Assembly: GCF_019879105.1 (NCBI RefSeq)
Contig: NZ_CP082249.1
Coordinates: 1,054,001 to 1,118,000 of the forward strand
Direction of reading: 5' to 3'
DNA: 64,000 nt
Origin: Natrinema sp. SYSU A 869
GTDB taxonomy: Archaea > Halobacteriota > Halobacteria > Halobacteriales > Natrialbaceae
Shown here: positions 63,617-64,000 of the stretch, piece by piece
Position numbering within the stretch: position 1 is the first letter of the stretch
How the letters are laid out: every line of letters starts with the position of its first letter
Translations under genes and position numbers: made by a program
Notes under the pieces: generated by a model
Databases searched by the model: none
Told to the model about the DNA's origin: nothing
The model's input: only the letters and a program-made list of their open reading frames with translations

Positions 63617-64000
63617 TCAGTCGTCGTCGGCCGCCGGATCGGCGGTCTCGCCGAGGGGTTCGATATCGACATCGATCTCCGCAGCGGCGGCCTTGTACTC
63701 GGGGATCTTCGACCGCTCGTCGAGGACGTGATTCGTGAGCTTGTTCGCCGACGCGGCGGCGAAGTGCGGCGTCGTCCAGACGACGCCCTCCTTGGTGTCC
63801 TCGGTCACGTGGGCCTCGAGCGTGATCTCCCCGCGCCGGGAGCGGAGTCGGACGTACTCGTCGTCTTCGATCCCGTAGCGCTCTGCGTCGGCGGGGTGGA
63901 CGTCGACGAAGTTCTCCGGCGTTTGCTTGTTGAGCGTCGGCGATCGCGTGCTCATCGTCCCGGTGTTGTAGTGTTCCTCGAGGCGCGCCGTCGTGAGGAT
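63617..64000 (-). CDS. Molybdopterin oxidoreductase, C-terminal part (formate-dehydrogenase-like)
   Basis: The gene is cut by the window end: the frame is open to base 64000. The visible 127 residues contain the molydopterin dinucleotide-binding domain (TARLEEHYNTGTMSTR, NKQTPENFVDVHPADAERYGI, VRLRSRRGEITLEAHVTEDTKEGVVWTTPHF). The pattern matches the C-terminal part of formate dehydrogenase alpha or related bis-MGD enzymes. The nearby tungsten AOR suggests a redox-enzyme cluster. Confidence 0.85.
   Translation of the reverse strand: MLTTARLEEHYNTGTMSTRSPTLNKQTPENFVDVHPADAERYGIEDDEYVRLRSRRGEITLEAHVTEDTKEGVVWTTPHFAAASANKLTNHVLDERSKIPEYKAAAAEIDVDIEPLGETADPAADDD

Overview
The window is a gene-dense, high-GC archaeal chromosome segment. 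Predicted proteins are strongly acidic, third codon positions are GC-rich, and there are archaeal-specific housekeeping genes: RNA polymerase subunit P, KEOPS Pcc1, prefoldin beta, L37Ae and TruD. Many genes have an AT-rich TATA-like box about 25-30 nt before the start codon and no leader. All of this points to a halophilic archaeon, by overall feel a member of the Natrialbales (Natrinema/Haloterrigena-like); that placement is inference. I see no rRNA, tRNA, CRISPR array or intact insertion sequence.

Layout. 0-8 kb: the end of GMP synthase subunit A, a ferritin-like protein, an NmrA-type oxidoreductase, an alpha/beta hydrolase with an SCP2-like partner, and a lactate-utilisation pair (LutC plus a LutB/LutA fusion). 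8-15.2 kb, mostly minus strand: the information-processing block DUF3194, prefoldin beta, DUF2243, Pcc1, RpoP and L37Ae (this copy has no cysteines), then DUF2103, SurE, small membrane or zinc-ribbon proteins and TruD. 15.3-16.0 kb: an AT-rich orphan gene, apparently frameshifted. 16-22 kb: an ABC exporter, an F420-type LLM oxidoreductase with a duplicated 3' fragment downstream, a frameshifted DUF6498 membrane protein, an aldo/keto reductase and a 350-bp imperfect inverted repeat. 22-32 kb: an M24 peptidase, a lipoprotein, aroA and aroC separated by a thiolase, an MFS transporter and a secreted protein, then a PHP phosphoesterase.

32-43 kb is central carbon metabolism: E1 alpha, E1 beta and an AcoX-like kinase in one operon, facing a convergent E2 gene that carries two E3-binding domains and a C-terminal OsmC domain; then pyruvate-type 2-oxoacid:ferredoxin oxidoreductase (two subunits), two lipoprotein paralogues and an Lrp-type regulator. 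44.2-47.7 kb is the most unusual stretch. An eCIS-core (DUF4157) protein with an HExxH motif and a glycine-zipper tail is followed 2 bp later by a protein of a family I do not recognise, then a 57-aa orphan tail, then a paralogue of the unknown protein. This looks like a polymorphic-effector module.

48-55 kb: a SRPBCC protein, a NosL-like lipoprotein, an EamA transporter, an amphi-Trp protein divergent from an ArsR-type regulator, a CobW-type metal chaperone next to two tiny Cys-containing proteins, a formaldehyde-dehydrogenase-like enzyme and an HbpS-like protein. 55.5-59.4 kb: a four-gene minus-strand operon with a PQQ-dependent alcohol dehydrogenase whose active site has the lanthanide-type extra Asp, a Tat-exported cupredoxin and two orphan proteins. 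59.6-64 kb: a regulator, a tungsten aldehyde:ferredoxin oxidoreductase, a membrane protein and the start of a molybdopterin oxidoreductase.

Three genes (15.3, 19.6 and 37.0 kb) are each repaired by adding one base per shift, and homopolymer runs lie at or near the break points. Sequencing undercalls should be excluded before these are called pseudogenes.
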